DNA of 64,000 nt from Reyranella sp. (lineage in GTDB: Bacteria; Pseudomonadota; Alphaproteobacteria; Reyranellales; Reyranellaceae): assembly GCF_004296935.1 (NCBI RefSeq), contig NZ_SCVH01000166.1, positions 1 through 64,000 on the forward strand, written 5' to 3'. How positions within the stretch are numbered: position 1 is the first letter of the stretch; each line of letters starts with the position of its first letter. Both the position numbers and the translations under genes were made by a program. The notes under the pieces were generated by a model. That model was not told the origin of the DNA. It made no database searches and worked only from the letters and a program-made list of their open reading frames with translations. Of this stretch, positions 26,602 to 34,636 are shown one piece after another.

Positions 26602-26823
26602 GTCACACTGGATGATGAAACTTACAGGCGGGCACGCATCAAAGCTGCCGAACTGGACACCTCTGTTTCGGCCTTGGTGAAGCGCTATCTCGTGGACCTT
26701 GCGGCCGGTGAAAGCGAATTCGAGCGGCTCGCAAGACAGGAGCGTGCGCTCCGCGAGCGGATCGTGTCGTTCCGCGCCGGCGACAGGCTGTCTCGCAATG
26801 AGCTCCACGAGCGCCGCCGATGA
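26587..26823 (+). CDS. Ribbon-helix-helix antitoxin
   Basis: The 78-residue protein starts at GTG 26587 with a ribbon-helix-helix DNA-binding module: the strand NITVTLDDETYRRAR is followed by AAELDTSVSALVKRYLVDLA. The Arg/Glu-rich C-terminal part (FERLARQERALRERI) would bind and block the toxin. It overlaps the PIN-domain gene by four bases in an ATGA arrangement, the usual antitoxin-first order of VapBC-like pairs. It begins 51 bases after mnmE and is the left edge of the accessory block. Confidence 0.85.
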   Translation: MKNITVTLDDETYRRARIKAAELDTSVSALVKRYLVDLAAGESEFERLARQERALRERIVSFRAGDRLSRNELHERRR

Positions 26824-27236
26824 AGGGGCGGCGCTTTGTCGACACCAACATCCTGCTCTACTCGATCAGTCGCGATCCCGGCGAGGCGGCCAAGTGCGAT
26901 CGTGCCGTCGCATTGCTGGACGCGGACGATCTTGCGCTGTCGGCGCAGGTGCTGCAGGAGTTTTATATCCAGGCAACGCGCGCCAATCGCGCCGATGCAC
27001 TGCCACACGATATTGCCGCCGGGCTGATCCACGCATGGACGCGGTTTCCGGTTCAGGAGGTTTCGCTCGGCATCGCGACGGCCGCGTTGGAAATCCGTGC
27101 GGCGCGAGGCTTCTCTTACTGGGATAGCGCGATCATTGCCGCGGCCCAGGCACTCGGCTGTCACGAGTTGCTATCGGAGGATATGAGTCATGGGCAGCAG
27201 ATCGACGACGTGACGATCGTCAATCCGTTTCGATAG
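26820..27236 (+). CDS. PIN-domain ribonuclease toxin (VapC-like)
   Basis: The 138-residue protein has the PIN fold. Acidic residues for metal binding are visible at FVDTNILLYS (Asp8), QEFY (Glu near 48), and YWDSAIIAAA (Asp near 101), with a further acidic region in LLSEDMSHGQ. PIN toxins cleave RNA and are held inactive by the neighbouring antitoxin. The start codon overlaps the antitoxin stop. It may also contribute to plasmid-like maintenance of the surrounding accessory region. Confidence 0.88.
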   Translation: MKGRRFVDTNILLYSISRDPGEAAKCDRAVALLDADDLALSAQVLQEFYIQATRANRADALPHDIAAGLIHAWTRFPVQEVSLGIATAALEIRAARGFSYWDSAIIAAAQALGCHELLSEDMSHGQQIDDVTIVNPFR

Positions 27237-27258
27237 TGGTCCAGTCAGCCGGGGCGCC

Positions 27259-27876
27259 ATGACCAAGATCCTCCTCACCCGCCACGGCCACGTCGATGGT
27301 ATCCATCCGGCGCGCTTTCGCGGCCGCGCCGAGCTTGCCCTCACCGGGCACGGCCTCGCCCAGGCCGACGCGCTCGCCCGCCGCATCGCCCGGCACTGGA
27401 AGCCGGTGGCCGTCTATACGAGCCCGCTACAGCGTTGCGTGGTGACGGGGGCCAAGGTCGCGGCGGCCTGCGGGATCACAGCGTCGGTGCACGAGGGCTT
27501 GGGCGACATCGACTACGGCGCCTGGCAGATGCGCACGCACGAGGAGGTGAGCGCCGAGACGCCGGAGGCCTATCGGCTGTGGCGCGAGGCGCCGCATCTC
27601 GTGCGCTTTCCCGGCGGCGAGTCGCTGCAGGATGTGGTGGCGCGCACGTCCGACGCACTCAGGATGGTGCTGGCGCGGCATGCCACCGACACTGTCGTCC
27701 TGGTCGGGCACGACAGCGTCAATCGCGCCCTCCTGCTGCAGCTCCTCGACCAGCCGCTAAAGGCCTATTGGCGGCTGTCCCAGGACCCCTGCACCCTGAA
27801 CGAGATCGAGGTCCTTGCCGCGGGCGACGTCCGGGTCGGCTTCATCAACGACACCAGCCACCTGCCGCCAGCCTGA
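27259..27876 (+). CDS. Histidine phosphatase (phosphoglycerate mutase-like)
   Basis: The 205-residue protein carries the RHG signature ILLTRHGHVDG with the phosphorylated histidine near residue 9. Other family landmarks are YTSPLQRCVVTG, an acidic LGDIDYGAWQMRT, and VVLVGHDSVNRALLL with the second catalytic histidine. The substrate could be a phospho-sugar, a nucleotide or a cobalamin-pathway intermediate; the sequence does not settle it. It follows the toxin gene by 22 bases. Confidence 0.9.
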   Translation: MTKILLTRHGHVDGIHPARFRGRAELALTGHGLAQADALARRIARHWKPVAVYTSPLQRCVVTGAKVAAACGITASVHEGLGDIDYGAWQMRTHEEVSAETPEAYRLWREAPHLVRFPGGESLQDVVARTSDALRMVLARHATDTVVLVGHDSVNRALLLQLLDQPLKAYWRLSQDPCTLNEIEVLAAGDVRVGFINDTSHLPPA

Positions 27877-27954
27877 GGTTCCGCCCCAAAAGGTGACGCC
27901 GCGGGGATTGTCCGCCATGCTCGGGGGTCGCCTTGATCGGAACCCCGTCGCCCA

Positions 27955-30900
27955 ATGTCGCAGCGCTTCCGGATATTCATCTCCTCGCCGGGTGACGTGA
28001 ACGACGAGCGCCGTCGCGCCGCCCTGGTGATCGGCCGGCTGAAGCGCGAATTCGCCTCGTTCTTCGACATCACGCCGGTGCTCTGGGAATACGAGCCGAT
28101 GCTGAGCTCGGGCCATTTCCAGGACATCATCGACCCGCCGGCCGATGCCGACATCCTGGTGCTGATCCTGTGGTCCAGGCTGGGCACGCCGCTGCCCGAA
28201 CGCACGGCGACACGGGAGTATCGCGGCATCGACGGGCGCGCGCCGGTGACCGGCACGGAATGGGAGTTCGAGAGCGCGCTGGCCGCCCGCGAGCAGCGCA
28301 GCGGCGTTCCCGACCTTCTCGTCTACCGCAAGCAGGGCGAGGGCTTCGCGCGCTTCAGCCGCGTCGACCAGCTCGACCAGATCAGAAACCAGTGGGAGTC
28401 GCTGCAGAGTTTCTGGCAGTCCCACTTCGAGGACGCGAGCGGCCAGTTCAAGGCCGCGTTCAACCGCTTCACCACGCTGGAGGAGTTCGAGACCCAGCTC
28501 GAACAGCACCTGCGCGAGCTGCTGCGCCGGCGCCTGCCCGAGTTGCTGCGGCGCACGACGCCGGCGGGCGAAGGCGCGCGCATCGAATGGTGGTCGGGCT
28601 CGCCCTACCGCGGCCTGCAGGCCTTCGACCGCGAGCACGCCGCCGTCTTCTTCGGCCGCGAGCGCGCCGAGCGCGAGATCACCGAGGCCCTGGTCAAGCG
28701 CGCCGCCGAAAACAAGGCCTTCATGCTGGTCCTGGGCGCCAGCGGCTCCGGCAAGTCGTCGCTGGTGCGCGCCGGACTCGTGCCCGACCTCATGGCGCCC
28801 GGCGTGGTCCCGAGTGTGGACGGGGGCCAGACCACCTGGCGCCATGTCGTCGTCCATCCGGCCGACCTCGCGCCGTCGCCGCTCGAAGGGCTGGCGGCGG
28901 CGCTTCTGCGCCCCGATGCCCTGCCGGAACTGGCGGCGATCGGCTACGGCCAGTCCGAGCTGGCCGCCCTGCTGGGCGGCCCGCCCGCGGTCGGCGCCGG
29001 GCCGTTGCGCGTGGCGCTGGAGCGCGTCGCCGCCGCCGATCCGCACGCGGCGCCGGGCGACCGCCGGGTCGGCCGGCTGGTTCTGGTGCTCGACCAGCTC
29101 GAAGCGGTCTTCACGTCGGGCGCGATCTCCGACGACGATCGCCGGGCGCTCGATGCCGCCGTGGCGCGGCTGGCGACGTCCGGCATGGTCTGGGTGATCG
29201 CGACGCTGCGCAGCGACTTCTTTCACCACATGCCCGATCTGCCCCAGCTCGCCGAGCTCGCCGCCGGCCTTGGGCAGTACCACCTCGTGCCGCCGACCGG
29301 CGCCGAGGTCGACCTCATCATCACCCGGCCGGCCGAAGCCGCCGGCATCACCTTCGAGAAGAGCGCCCGCAGCGGCGTCTCGCTGGCGGCGGTGATTCGC
29401 GAGGCCGCCACCCGCGACGCGGCATCGCTGCCGCTGCTGTCGTTCCTGCTCGACGAGCTCTATCACCGCGACGTCGCGGGACGCGACCGACCCGGCGACG
29501 TCGCGGGACGCGAGCAGCGCCAGCTCACCTATGCCACCTACAACGAACTCGGCCAGCTCGAGGGCGCCATCGCCCGGCGCGCCGAGCGGCTGGTGCAGGA
29601 GCTGCCGCCCCGGCGCGCCGCCGTGCTGCCGGGGTTGCTGCTCTCTCTGGTCGAGGCCGGCGACGCCTCGTCCGCCGCGACGTCGCGCGTCGTCCGCGAA
29701 GCCTCGATCACCGATCCCGAGCAGCGCATCCTGGCGCAGACGCTGGTCGATGCCAGGCTGGCGGTGGCGGACGACGGCGGCCAGGGCCGCACCTTCCGGC
29801 TGGCGCACGAGGCGCTGCTCAGCCACTGGCCGCGCCTGCGCGACCTGATCGCCGAGCATCGCGACTTCCTGGTCGTGCGCCGCCGTCTGCAGGCCGAGGC
29901 CGCCGCCTGGACGGAGCACGGCCATGAAGACGACATGCTGCTGCCGGCCGGCCGCCGGCTGGCCGAGGCCGAGGACGTGCTTTTGCGCCATGGCGGCGAC
30001 CTCGCCCTCGACATGGTGGCCTATGTCGAGGCGTCGAGCGCTGCTGAGCACGACCGACAGCGCCGCGCCCACGAGGTCGGGCAGACGGCGTTGCGCGACA
30101 AGCTTCGCCGCAGCCGGCGCTTTGCCGGTGCGGTGTCGGTGTTGCTGTTGCTGGCGATGGCGGCCGGGGGATACGCCTGGCATCAGCGCACCGTGGCGAC
30201 GGAGTCGCGCAACGAGGCCGAGAACAGCTATCGCCTCGCCCTCGACCAGGCGGCCGGCAGCCTGCAGCAGCTGATCGATGGCTACCATGAAGGCATCGTG
30301 TCGCGGCCTTTGCTGAGCGATCTTGCCGCCCGCTCGCGCAAGACGGTCGAGGGCCTGCCGGGCGAGCCGGACGACGTGACGGCGGCGCGCGTGCAACTGC
30401 TGGGCGTCCTGAGCTTCGCCAGCGTCGAGCTGGGGGACGTGGCGACGGCACGCGAGCTTGCCGGTCAGGCGCTCAGCCTCGCCGACGGTCTTGCCGCCAG
30501 GCATCCTGGCGATTCGCGGTGGGCGCTGCTGCAGGGCCAGTCGCGGGGACTGCTCAGCGATGTCTTCTTCCAGACCGGCGAATCGGCCGAGGCCGCCAAT
30601 CATGCCCGCGAGGCGCTGGCCAAGCTGGCGCCACACGTGGCGCAAAATCCGCAGGAAGAGCTGGCGCAGCGCGAGTTCATGAACAGTCACCGGCGTCTCG
30701 GCCTCGCCTTGCGCAGCCTCGGCAAGATAGAGGACGCCGCCGCCGCGCAGAACGCGTGGGTGACGCACGCCGAGACACTCGATGCCAGCCAGCCCGGCAA
30801 CCCGCGCTGGCGCCGCTATCTGGCGGAGGCGCACGAGGAACTCGGCGACACGCTGCAGGCCCATGGCAAGCTGGCCGAATCGACGAGCTCCTACCGCGCA

Positions 30901-31593
30901 GCCGCCGCCATTGCCCGGCAGTTGTCCGCCCGTGCACGCGGCAACAAGGACTATCTCGTGCTGGTCACCGGGACCAGCCTGCGCCTGGGCGATATCCTGT
31001 TGCAGCAGCGCGACTGGAAGAACGCGCTCGCCGAGTACCAGGTCTCGCGCGACACCGCTCAACAGCTCACCAGCAGCGATCCATCGATCTACCTGTGGCG
31101 CCAGGGCTTCGCGATCGCCTACCAGAGAATAGGCGATCTCTATCTGCTGAGTGGCGCTCCCGATGCCGCCGTGGCGGAGTTCGCGCGCTACCTCGAGCTC
31201 ACGCTCGAGACCCAGGGCCGCCTGCCGCAAAGCAACAACGCCTTCTTCGACGTTGCCAATGCACGACAGAAAGTGGGCGACGGCCTTCGCGCGACCGGCA
31301 AGCTCGACGCCGCCCTGTCGGCCTACCGGGACGCGCTTGAGATGACCGTCGATCTGGATTCCCGATCGATCAAGAACTCCCGGTGGCGCAAGTCACTGGC
31401 CAACAACTACCAGCGGATCGGTTTGACGCTCGAGGCGAAGGGCGACAAGGCAGGCGCGATGGCGGCGTACAAGTCCTGCTTCGCCACGGCCGTGGACAAG
31501 CTCGCCTGGAGTCCGCGCGAACGCTGGCCGGTAGACGTCACCGCCGACTGCCGCGAGCGAATCGTGCAGCTCGGTGGCGAGCTCCCGCGCTGA
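27955..31593 (+). CDS. DUF4062-nSTAND NTPase-transmembrane-TPR protein
   Basis: This 1212-residue multidomain protein starts with a DUF4062 domain (FRIFISSPGDVNDERR at residues 5-20), common at the front of STAND sensors. An nSTAND1-type NTPase follows from about residue 213 (PYRGLQAFDREHAAVFFGRE). Walker A GASGSGKSS is near 261, Walker B RLVLVLDQLEAVF near 370-382, and ATLRSDFFHHMP near 415. One membrane helix (FAGAVSVLLLLAMAAGGYAW) lies near 724-743, and the remaining 450 residues are TPR-like repeats. STAND proteins are switchable scaffolds in immunity or signalling. The TPR part would lie in the periplasm if the helix spans the membrane once. A 27-base repeat encodes DVAGR twice near 29470-29513. 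Confidence 0.85.
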   Translation: MSQRFRIFISSPGDVNDERRRAALVIGRLKREFASFFDITPVLWEYEPMLSSGHFQDIIDPPADADILVLILWSRLGTPLPERTATREYRGIDGRAPVTGTEWEFESALAAREQRSGVPDLLVYRKQGEGFARFSRVDQLDQIRNQWESLQSFWQSHFEDASGQFKAAFNRFTTLEEFETQLEQHLRELLRRRLPELLRRTTPAGEGARIEWWSGSPYRGLQAFDREHAAVFFGRERAEREITEALVKRAAENKAFMLVLGASGSGKSSLVRAGLVPDLMAPGVVPSVDGGQTTWRHVVVHPADLAPSPLEGLAAALLRPDALPELAAIGYGQSELAALLGGPPAVGAGPLRVALERVAAADPHAAPGDRRVGRLVLVLDQLEAVFTSGAISDDDRRALDAAVARLATSGMVWVIATLRSDFFHHMPDLPQLAELAAGLGQYHLVPPTGAEVDLIITRPAEAAGITFEKSARSGVSLAAVIREAATRDAASLPLLSFLLDELYHRDVAGRDRPGDVAGREQRQLTYATYNELGQLEGAIARRAERLVQELPPRRAAVLPGLLLSLVEAGDASSAATSRVVREASITDPEQRILAQTLVDARLAVADDGGQGRTFRLAHEALLSHWPRLRDLIAEHRDFLVVRRRLQAEAAAWTEHGHEDDMLLPAGRRLAEAEDVLLRHGGDLALDMVAYVEASSAAEHDRQRRAHEVGQTALRDKLRRSRRFAGAVSVLLLLAMAAGGYAWHQRTVATESRNEAENSYRLALDQAAGSLQQLIDGYHEGIVSRPLLSDLAARSRKTVEGLPGEPDDVTAARVQLLGVLSFASVELGDVATARELAGQALSLADGLAARHPGDSRWALLQGQSRGLLSDVFFQTGESAEAANHAREALAKLAPHVAQNPQEELAQREFMNSHRRLGLALRSLGKIEDAAAAQNAWVTHAETLDASQPGNPRWRRYLAEAHEELGDTLQAHGKLAESTSSYRAAAAIARQLSARARGNKDYLVLVTGTSLRLGDILLQQRDWKNALAEYQVSRDTAQQLTSSDPSIYLWRQGFAIAYQRIGDLYLLSGAPDAAVAEFARYLELTLETQGRLPQSNNAFFDVANARQKVGDGLRATGKLDAALSAYRDALEMTVDLDSRSIKNSRWRKSLANNYQRIGLTLEAKGDKAGAMAAYKSCFATAVDKLAWSPRERWPVDVTADCRERIVQLGGELPR

Positions 31594-31609
31594 GACGCGG
31601 CTCCCGAAC

Positions 31610-31723
31610 CTAGTCCTTGGGTTTCGGCGCGCTGTTGTTTGCCTCGGCCTGGGTTGCTGCCATCATGACGAAAGCAGAAACACCGCTGACGGCGAGGACG
31701 AGCGCAAGGATGATCGATTTCAT
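31610..31723 (-). CDS. 37-residue membrane or exported peptide
   Basis: Opposite the STAND gene's end lies a 37-codon frame (MKSIILALVLAVSGVSAFVM and then a short polar tail ending APKPKD). It has one hydrophobic helix that could be a signal or a membrane anchor. AGGGA eight bases ahead of ATG 31723 supports translation. The size and pattern resemble small alphaproteobacterial membrane peptides, or the toxin of a type I system, but no family can be named. Its stop lies 16 bases from the STAND gene stop. Confidence 0.5.
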   Translation of the reverse strand: MKSIILALVLAVSGVSAFVMMAATQAEANNSAPKPKD

Positions 31724-31783
31724 GGTCGGATTCCCTGTTGGGACACGTCGCCTACGCGGCTGACTGGAGCGACAATTCAAACG

Positions 31784-33274
31784 ATGACCCCACCGACCGG
31801 GCCGGTCAAGGTCGCCACCCCGCGGGGGACGAGACTCACAGCCACTGCGATCGTGGCGCTGCTGGCATGGGCGACGGCGATCGGCCGCGGCGGCCAACTG
31901 CTCCGCGACCCCGACGTCTTCTCCCATATTGCCGTGGGCCGCTGGATCCTGGCGGAGGGCAAGGTGCCGGCCGGCGACGTGTTCTCGCACTCGATGCCGG
32001 GGGCGCCCTGGATCGCCCACGAGTGGCTGGTCGAAATTGCCATCGCGCTGCTCCACGACCGGCTGGGCTGGGCGGCGCTGGCCGTTGCCGGGGCGACCTG
32101 CTTTGCTGCCGCACTGGCAATTCTCGCCTATGCCCTGTTGCGCTACCTGCCGGTCGCGGCGATGGCCGTCGCCGTCCTCGCCGCCTGGGGTCTGTGCTTT
32201 CCCCATCTGGTCGCCCGGCCGCACGTCGCGGTCTTCCCGCTGCTCGTCGTCTGGACGGCAGGGCTGGTCGCGGCCCGCGCCGACAATCGCGCGCCGTCGG
32301 CACGCCTCACTTTGGGACTCGCGCTGGTGATGGTGCTGTGGGCCAACATTCACGGCAGCCACGTCTTCGGCCTCGGCCTCGCCGGCATGTTCGCGGCCGA
32401 GGCGCTCTTCGAGGCCACGGATCGCCGAGCGGCGTGGCGGGCGGTGCGCGGCTGGGGCGCCTTCATCGTGGTGGCGGTGGCGGCGGCACTCGCCACGCCG
32501 CATGGACTCTCGGGGCTGCTGTTTCCCTTCGAAGTGCAGCGCATGAGCTATGCGCTGTCGTGGATCGATGAATGGCAGCAGCCCGACATGCAGCGCGGCC
32601 ACGTCCTGGAAGTGTGGTTGATGCTGGTGCTGCTGGGCGCGCTGTCGCTCGGCCTGCGCCTGCCGGTCACGCGGATCGTCATGGTCCTGGTCATCCTGCA
32701 CATGGCGCTGCTGCATCAGCGGCACGCCGAGCTGCTGGGCCTGTGCGCGCCGCTGATCGTGGCGCCGGCGCTGGCGGTCGAGCTGCGGCGTCTGGGCGAG
32801 ACGCCCTTCGCGCGGCCGCTGCGCGACTGGCTCCGCGCGGCATCCTCCGCCGGGTTGCGGCGCGGCGCGCTCGCCGCGGCGGTGGCGATCGCCATCGGCG
32901 TCGGGGCCTGGCGCCTGCCGGGCCTCGTCGTGCCCAACACCTATGTCCCCGCCGCCGCGGTCGAGGCGGTCAAGCGGGCCGGCATCACGGGGCGGGTGTT
33001 CAACGGCTACGACGTCGGCGGCTACCTGATCTTCGCCGGCGTCCAGCCGTTCATCGACGGCCGGCTGGACATGTACGGCGAACCGCTGCTGCGCCGGTTC
33101 AACGCCCTGGCCGACATGCCGAAGCTGCTGGCCGACTTCGACATCGGCTGGACGCTCTTCCATCCCGCCGATCCCCATGTCGCCGAGCTCGACCGCCTGC
33201 CGGGCTGGCGGCGCTTCCATGCCGACGATGTCGCCGTCGTCCACGTCCGCACCGACGCGCCGCAAAAGCGGTAA
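31784..33274 (+). CDS. Polytopic membrane protein, glycosyltransferase-C-like
   Basis: The 496-residue product has about ten hydrophobic helices. Near the N-terminus RDPDVFSHIAVGRWILAEGK and WIAHEWLVEIAIALL recall the first extracytoplasmic loop of GT-C/PMT-like membrane enzymes, where acidic residues are catalytic. The soluble end has GYDVGGYLIFAGVQPFIDGR and DMYGEPLLRRF. I place it only as a probable GT-C-type protein. ATG 31784 is preceded by no strong ribosome site. It sits between the STAND gene and the patatin gene on the same strand. Confidence 0.6.
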   Translation: MTPPTGPVKVATPRGTRLTATAIVALLAWATAIGRGGQLLRDPDVFSHIAVGRWILAEGKVPAGDVFSHSMPGAPWIAHEWLVEIAIALLHDRLGWAALAVAGATCFAAALAILAYALLRYLPVAAMAVAVLAAWGLCFPHLVARPHVAVFPLLVVWTAGLVAARADNRAPSARLTLGLALVMVLWANIHGSHVFGLGLAGMFAAEALFEATDRRAAWRAVRGWGAFIVVAVAAALATPHGLSGLLFPFEVQRMSYALSWIDEWQQPDMQRGHVLEVWLMLVLLGALSLGLRLPVTRIVMVLVILHMALLHQRHAELLGLCAPLIVAPALAVELRRLGETPFARPLRDWLRAASSAGLRRGALAAAVAIAIGVGAWRLPGLVVPNTYVPAAAVEAVKRAGITGRVFNGYDVGGYLIFAGVQPFIDGRLDMYGEPLLRRFNALADMPKLLADFDIGWTLFHPADPHVAELDRLPGWRRFHADDVAVVHVRTDAPQKR

Positions 33275-33360
33275 CGCGCATCAGCGCGGCGTGTCATTCT
33301 GGCCTGAAGTAAGCAAACGCGAGCAAGCATGACTTGGGCAGTCGTGATCGGGGGAGATCC

Positions 33361-34509
33361 ATGTCTGCGGTCGAGCAACATCTTTTCTCAGCCGGCCCCA
33401 AGCGCATCCTCGCGCTCGATGGCGGTGGCGTTCGCGGTATCCTGACGCTCGCCATCCTGGAGCGGATGGAGGCCATTCTCCGCGAGCGTTCGAGCACGCC
33501 CGACAGGTTTCGACTCTGCGACTACTTCGACCTGATCGGCGGCACCTCGACCGGATCGATCATCGCCTCGGGCCTGGCCCTGGGCCTGTCGGCGCAGGAA
33601 CTGCTCGAGCTCTATCGAAGCCTGGCGACCCGGGTGTTCCGGCGGCCGTTCTGGAGCTTCGGCATCATTGGTCCCCGGTTTTCGCGCGGGCCACTCGCCG
33701 CCGTTCTCAAGGAGATCATCGGCGACATCACGCTCGGATCGGACAAGATCAGGACCGGCCTGGCAATCGTTACCAAGCGCGCCGACAACGGCAGCATCTG
33801 GATCCTGCACAACAATCCGCGCGGCCGCTTCTTCGCCGCCTCTTCGGTCGGCGCCGGCAGTACCGCCAACGGCGACATTCCGCTCGCGTCGGCGATTCTG
33901 GCCAGCACGGCGGCGCCGACCTTCTTCCGGCCCGAGTTCATCAAGGTGAACGACCAGGAACTCGGCGCCTTCGTCGACGGCGGCGTCAGCCCACACAACG
34001 ACCCGTCGCTGCACCTTCTCATGCTGGCGAGCCTCAAGGGCTACAACATCGGCTGGCCGCTCGGACATGAACGGCTGCTGCTGGCCTCCGTCGGCACCGG
34101 CTTCTTCCGGCAACGCCACAGCGTCGAGCGCCTGCGCTACACGCCATCGGTCTTCCAGGCGGTCAATGCGCTCACCTCGATGATCGACGACGGCAGCCGG
34201 CTGGTTCAGCTTCTGCTGCAATGGGCGTCGGACACGCCGACGCCGCGCATCATCGACAGCGAGATCGGCGATCTGGCGGACGACCGGCTGACGCACCAGC
34301 CGCTGCTGCATTACGTTCGCTATGACGGCCAGCTCGAGATCGACTGGCTGATCGACCGCCTCGGCATCACCATGACGCGCGCGCAGGTGATGAAGATCCA
34401 GAAGATGGACGATCCACGCGGCATCGAGACCCTGATCGAGATCGGCCGGCAGATCGCCGAGCGCCATGTGAAGGCCGAGCATTTTCCGGCGGGGTTCGAT
34501 ATCGCCTGA
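33361..34509 (+). CDS. Patatin-like phospholipase
   Basis: The 382-residue protein has all the marks of an active patatin fold: the oxyanion hole DGGGVRG (residues 20-26), the nucleophile elbow GGTSTGS with Ser near 64, and the catalytic Asp in FVDGGVSPHND near 205. Similar CapV-type phospholipases are membrane-destroying effectors of antiphage systems such as CBASS, while others are housekeeping lipases. No cGAS-like cyclase is adjacent. ATG 33361 follows GGGGGAGATCC, a strong ribosome site. A palindromic repeat lies downstream, then the SLOG-membrane gene on the other strand. Confidence 0.9.
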   Translation: MSAVEQHLFSAGPKRILALDGGGVRGILTLAILERMEAILRERSSTPDRFRLCDYFDLIGGTSTGSIIASGLALGLSAQELLELYRSLATRVFRRPFWSFGIIGPRFSRGPLAAVLKEIIGDITLGSDKIRTGLAIVTKRADNGSIWILHNNPRGRFFAASSVGAGSTANGDIPLASAILASTAAPTFFRPEFIKVNDQELGAFVDGGVSPHNDPSLHLLMLASLKGYNIGWPLGHERLLLASVGTGFFRQRHSVERLRYTPSVFQAVNALTSMIDDGSRLVQLLLQWASDTPTPRIIDSEIGDLADDRLTHQPLLHYVRYDGQLEIDWLIDRLGITMTRAQVMKIQKMDDPRGIETLIEIGRQIAERHVKAEHFPAGFDIA

Positions 34510-34526
34510 GCGGGCGCGCACACCTA

Positions 34527-34634
34527 ACCTCATGCTGAGGAGCCGCGCGAAGCGCGGCGTCTCGAAGCATGGATACAGCATGACTGGAGCCCACCCTTCG
34601 AGACGGCGCTACGCGCCTCCTCAGGGTGAGGTGA
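34527..34634. repeat. Dispersed palindromic repeat element
   Basis: A 108-base element has imperfect inverted arms. The left arm (34527-34572) holds CCTCATGCTGAGGAGC and GTCTCGAAGCATGG; the right arm (34590-34634) holds CCACCCTTCGAGACG and CTCCTCAGGGTGAGG. Each arm also has its own small GC palindrome. This matches the look of short repeat families scattered between genes in Bradyrhizobium and related alphaproteobacteria. It lies between the patatin and SLOG genes. Confidence 0.7.
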
Positions 34635-34636
34635 AT

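Noticed and set aside
27757-31230. A 1157-codon frame opposite the STAND gene
   Set aside because: It mirrors the codon pattern of the sense gene, a usual effect in GC-rich DNA, and shows no domain.
33361-34509. Patatin as part of a CBASS system
   Set aside because: No cGAS/DncV-like cyclase, Cap2 or Cap3 gene lies anywhere in the window.
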